This document shows, piece by piece, positions 62,400 to 64,000 of a DNA stretch of 64,000 nucleotides. A program made the position numbers and the translations under genes. The first letter of the stretch is position 1, and each line of letters starts with the position of its first letter. Origin of the DNA: Corallococcus soli (GTDB taxonomy: Bacteria > Myxococcota > Myxococcia > Myxococcales > Myxococcaceae); contig NZ_JAAIYO010000005.1 of NCBI RefSeq assembly GCF_014930455.1, positions 519,088 to 583,087 on the forward strand. The letters are read 5' to 3'. The notes beneath the pieces were generated by a model, which saw only the letters and a program-made list of their open reading frames with translations, was not told where the DNA came from and ran no database searches.

Positions 62400-64000
62400 G
62401 TAACCGTCCGGCGAACGATGTGCCGGATCGATTGAGGGCGGGCGAAGGGCGTGCTTGGCGAGCGGTGCGACGGATTAAGACGCGAGGCGTTGGGATGCGT
62501 CGGCTGCGCGCAGACGCTTCCATTCGTGCGGCAGCAGTTCGCCAATGCGGGCGTTCGGATGCGTCTGGACGCGCAGCAGCACGTCGGCGAGGTAGTCCTC
62601 GGGATTGACGCCGTTGGCCTCGCAGGTGGCGACGAGGGCGTAGAGGCCGGCGAGGTTCTCGCCCGCGGCTTCGTGGCCGACGAAGAGAAAGTTCTTCCTG
62701 CCCAGGGCCGCCTTTCTCAGCGCCGCCTCGCTGCGGTTGTTGTCCAAAGGCAGGCGCGCGTCGGAGACGAAACGGGTGAGGGCGTCCCACTGTTTTCGGG
62801 CGTAGGAGAGGGCCTGGCCCAGCGGCCCCTTGGGTGGGTGGAGCGGCGTCTGTTCCTCCAGCCAGGCGCGCAGCGCGGCGAGGACGGGAGCACTCTTCTG
62901 CTGGCGCAGCTCGCGGTGGGCGTCGGTGCGCACGAGGCCCGCGTCACGGGCCTGCGCCTCCACGCGGTAGAGGGCGAGGATGAAGTCCAAGGCCTCGCGG
63001 GCTTCGGGCGCGGTGGGCAGCGCGTCGAAGAAGCGGCGACGCACGTGGGCCCAGCAGCCGACGCGCACGCGGCCCTCGGGCAACGTCACCGCGTTGTAGC
63101 CCGTGTACGCATCCACCACGAGGGCGCCCCGGGTGCCGCCCAGCACGTCCTTCGGCGTCGTGCTGGCGCGCCCCAAGCTGAAGCGGTAGCCGATAAGCCA
63201 CTCGCCCTGCTGCGTCTGGGTGAGGAAGGCCCAGAGGTAACCTTGGCGCGTCTTCTTCACGTCCAGCACGCGCACGGGCGTCTCGTCGGCCCACACCACC
63301 TCGGCGGCGGCAATGCCTTGCAAGAGGTGCGAGGAGAGCAGCAGCAGCACCTGCGCGGACTGATGGAAGAGGTCCGTCAGCGTGCTGCGGCTCATCGGAA
63401 CTCCGCCTCTTTCCACCCGCTGGGCCAGCCGGTGCAGGGGCATGGCGTCCGCGCACTTGGACGTCACCACGTGGGCCAGGAAGCCGGGGCCATACGCGCC
63501 CCGGTCCACCACCCGCTGGGGCGCGGGCGCCGTCACCACGCCCTGGCCGCACGCGCACGTGAGGACTTGCTGCACATGCACCTGGCGCTCGAAGAAGGCC
63601 GGCACGTACTCGTACACCACCGAGGTGCGGCCCTTTCCCAGCGGCTTCAAGTCCTCGCTGCCGCACGCGGGGCAGTGGCGTGCCTCGGGCGGCACCGCGT
63701 GCCGCACCTCGCGCGTCGGGGCCTCCTGGGCCTTGCGCGCCGAGCGCTCGCGCCGCTTCTCCAGGGCTGCGGCTGCACGCGCTGCTTCATCCTCGGGGCT
63801 CGCGGCTTGCTGCCGCAGCTGGCTGGCCACCGAGGGCATCCGCTCGGCTTTCCTGCCGAAGACGTGGCGTTGCAGCGCCGCCATCTGCCCTTGGAGCGTG
63901 GCCAGCTCTCCGCCGATTCGGCCCACCTCGGCTTTGAGTTCCTCGGCTTCTTCCCGCCAGGGGCAGAAGTGGTTCTGGGGCAGCACGCGGGGCACTCTGG
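62400..64000 (-). mobile_element. IS66 family insertion sequence (right part; runs to window end)
   Basis: The end GTAACCGTCCGGCGAAC at about 62399-62415 matches the IS66-type terminal repeat. The large transposase gene follows on the minus strand. The element continues past base 64000, where the accessory tnpA/tnpB genes and the other end should be. It split the IS5/IS1182-type transposase. Confidence 0.75.
62475..63995 (-). CDS. tnpC: IS66 family transposase TnpC
   Basis: About 506 aa in view. A coiled-coil N-terminus (EEAEELKAEVGRIGGELATL) precedes a zinc-binding region (RHCPACGSEDLKPLG, LTCACGQG), then the DDE catalytic domain: VVWADETPVRVLD, GALVVDAYTGYN, CWAHVRRRFFDAL, and the last acidic residue in LPLDNNRSEAALRKAALGRKN... 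region. The C-terminal DUF-like tail is present (PHEWKRLRAAD). The start at ATG 63995 is 5 bp from the window end, so a longer N-terminus cannot be excluded. Confidence 0.9.
   Translation of the reverse strand: MPRVLPQNHFCPWREEAEELKAEVGRIGGELATLQGQMAALQRHVFGRKAERMPSVASQLRQQAASPEDEAARAAAALEKRRERSARKAQEAPTREVRHAVPPEARHCPACGSEDLKPLGKGRTSVVYEYVPAFFERQVHVQQVLTCACGQGVVTAPAPQRVVDRGAYGPGFLAHVVTSKCADAMPLHRLAQRVERGGVPMSRSTLTDLFHQSAQVLLLLSSHLLQGIAAAEVVWADETPVRVLDVKKTRQGYLWAFLTQTQQGEWLIGYRFSLGRASTTPKDVLGGTRGALVVDAYTGYNAVTLPEGRVRVGCWAHVRRRFFDALPTAPEAREALDFILALYRVEAQARDAGLVRTDAHRELRQQKSAPVLAALRAWLEEQTPLHPPKGPLGQALSYARKQWDALTRFVSDARLPLDNNRSEAALRKAALGRKNFLFVGHEAAGENLAGLYALVATCEANGVNPEDYLADVLLRVQTHPNARIGELLPHEWKRLRAADASQRLAS

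Overview
The window is very GC-rich and densely coded. It is full of lipoproteins and of families that are characteristic of myxobacteria: DUF2381, a SitA-like lipoprotein toxin with an Imm11-like immunity protein, ferritin-like lipoproteins and a TPR-CHAT protease under an ECF sigma factor. This points to a Myxococcus/Corallococcus-type chromosome. No rRNA, tRNA or CRISPR array was seen.

Layout. 1-3.8 kb: the start of a chemoreceptor (cut by the window edge), a small membrane protein, an NtrC-type sigma-54 activator and a hemerythrin. 3.8-12.5 kb: a minus-strand potassium-uptake operon, outer-membrane porin, kdpF (29 aa), kdpA, kdpB, kdpC, a KdpD that keeps only its sensor and USP domains, and a separate histidine kinase. 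12.7-16.8 kb: Fic protein, two small lipoproteins, DUF2381 protein, ECF sigma factor. 16.8-20.1 kb: a GNAT acetyltransferase locus split by a toxin-immunity cassette, with a 255-bp direct repeat of the GNAT 5' end on either side. 20-32 kb: response regulator, SpoIIIAA/R3H ATPase, RecQ, HflX, DEAD-box helicase, ferritin-like lipoprotein, CPBP protease, methyltransferase, YnfA. 32-41.7 kb: Vps62-like secreted protein, HipBA with a clear operator, second ferritin-like lipoprotein, PD40 and M23 proteins, amidohydrolase behind a 35-bp palindrome, TetR regulator and an MlaF-like ATPase with unusual catalytic residues.

41.8-48.1 kb is a minus-strand operon: a 32-aa leader ORF followed by a hairpin, ECF sigma factor, membrane anti-sigma-like protein, secreted protein, TPR-CHAT protease and a GAF histidine kinase. 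The layout suggests a protease-gated sigma-factor switch. 48-57 kb holds a GST, several decayed genes (a TPR remnant, a second lipoprotein-toxin pair with an internal deletion and a 4-nt frameshift, a molybdopterin oxidoreductase remnant), a penicillin-binding protein and a beta-helix lipoprotein. 57-61.3 kb: Cys-rich lipoprotein-like protein divergent from a radical SAM/SPASM enzyme, then a hydrolase, a methyltransferase and a ferritin-like protein. 61.6-64 kb: an IS66 element inserted in an IS5/IS1182-type element.

The most notable biology is the toxin cassette that partly duplicated its GNAT target together with its decayed counterpart at 49-50 kb, the TPR-CHAT/ECF operon, and the split Kdp sensor with no OmpR-type KdpE in sight.
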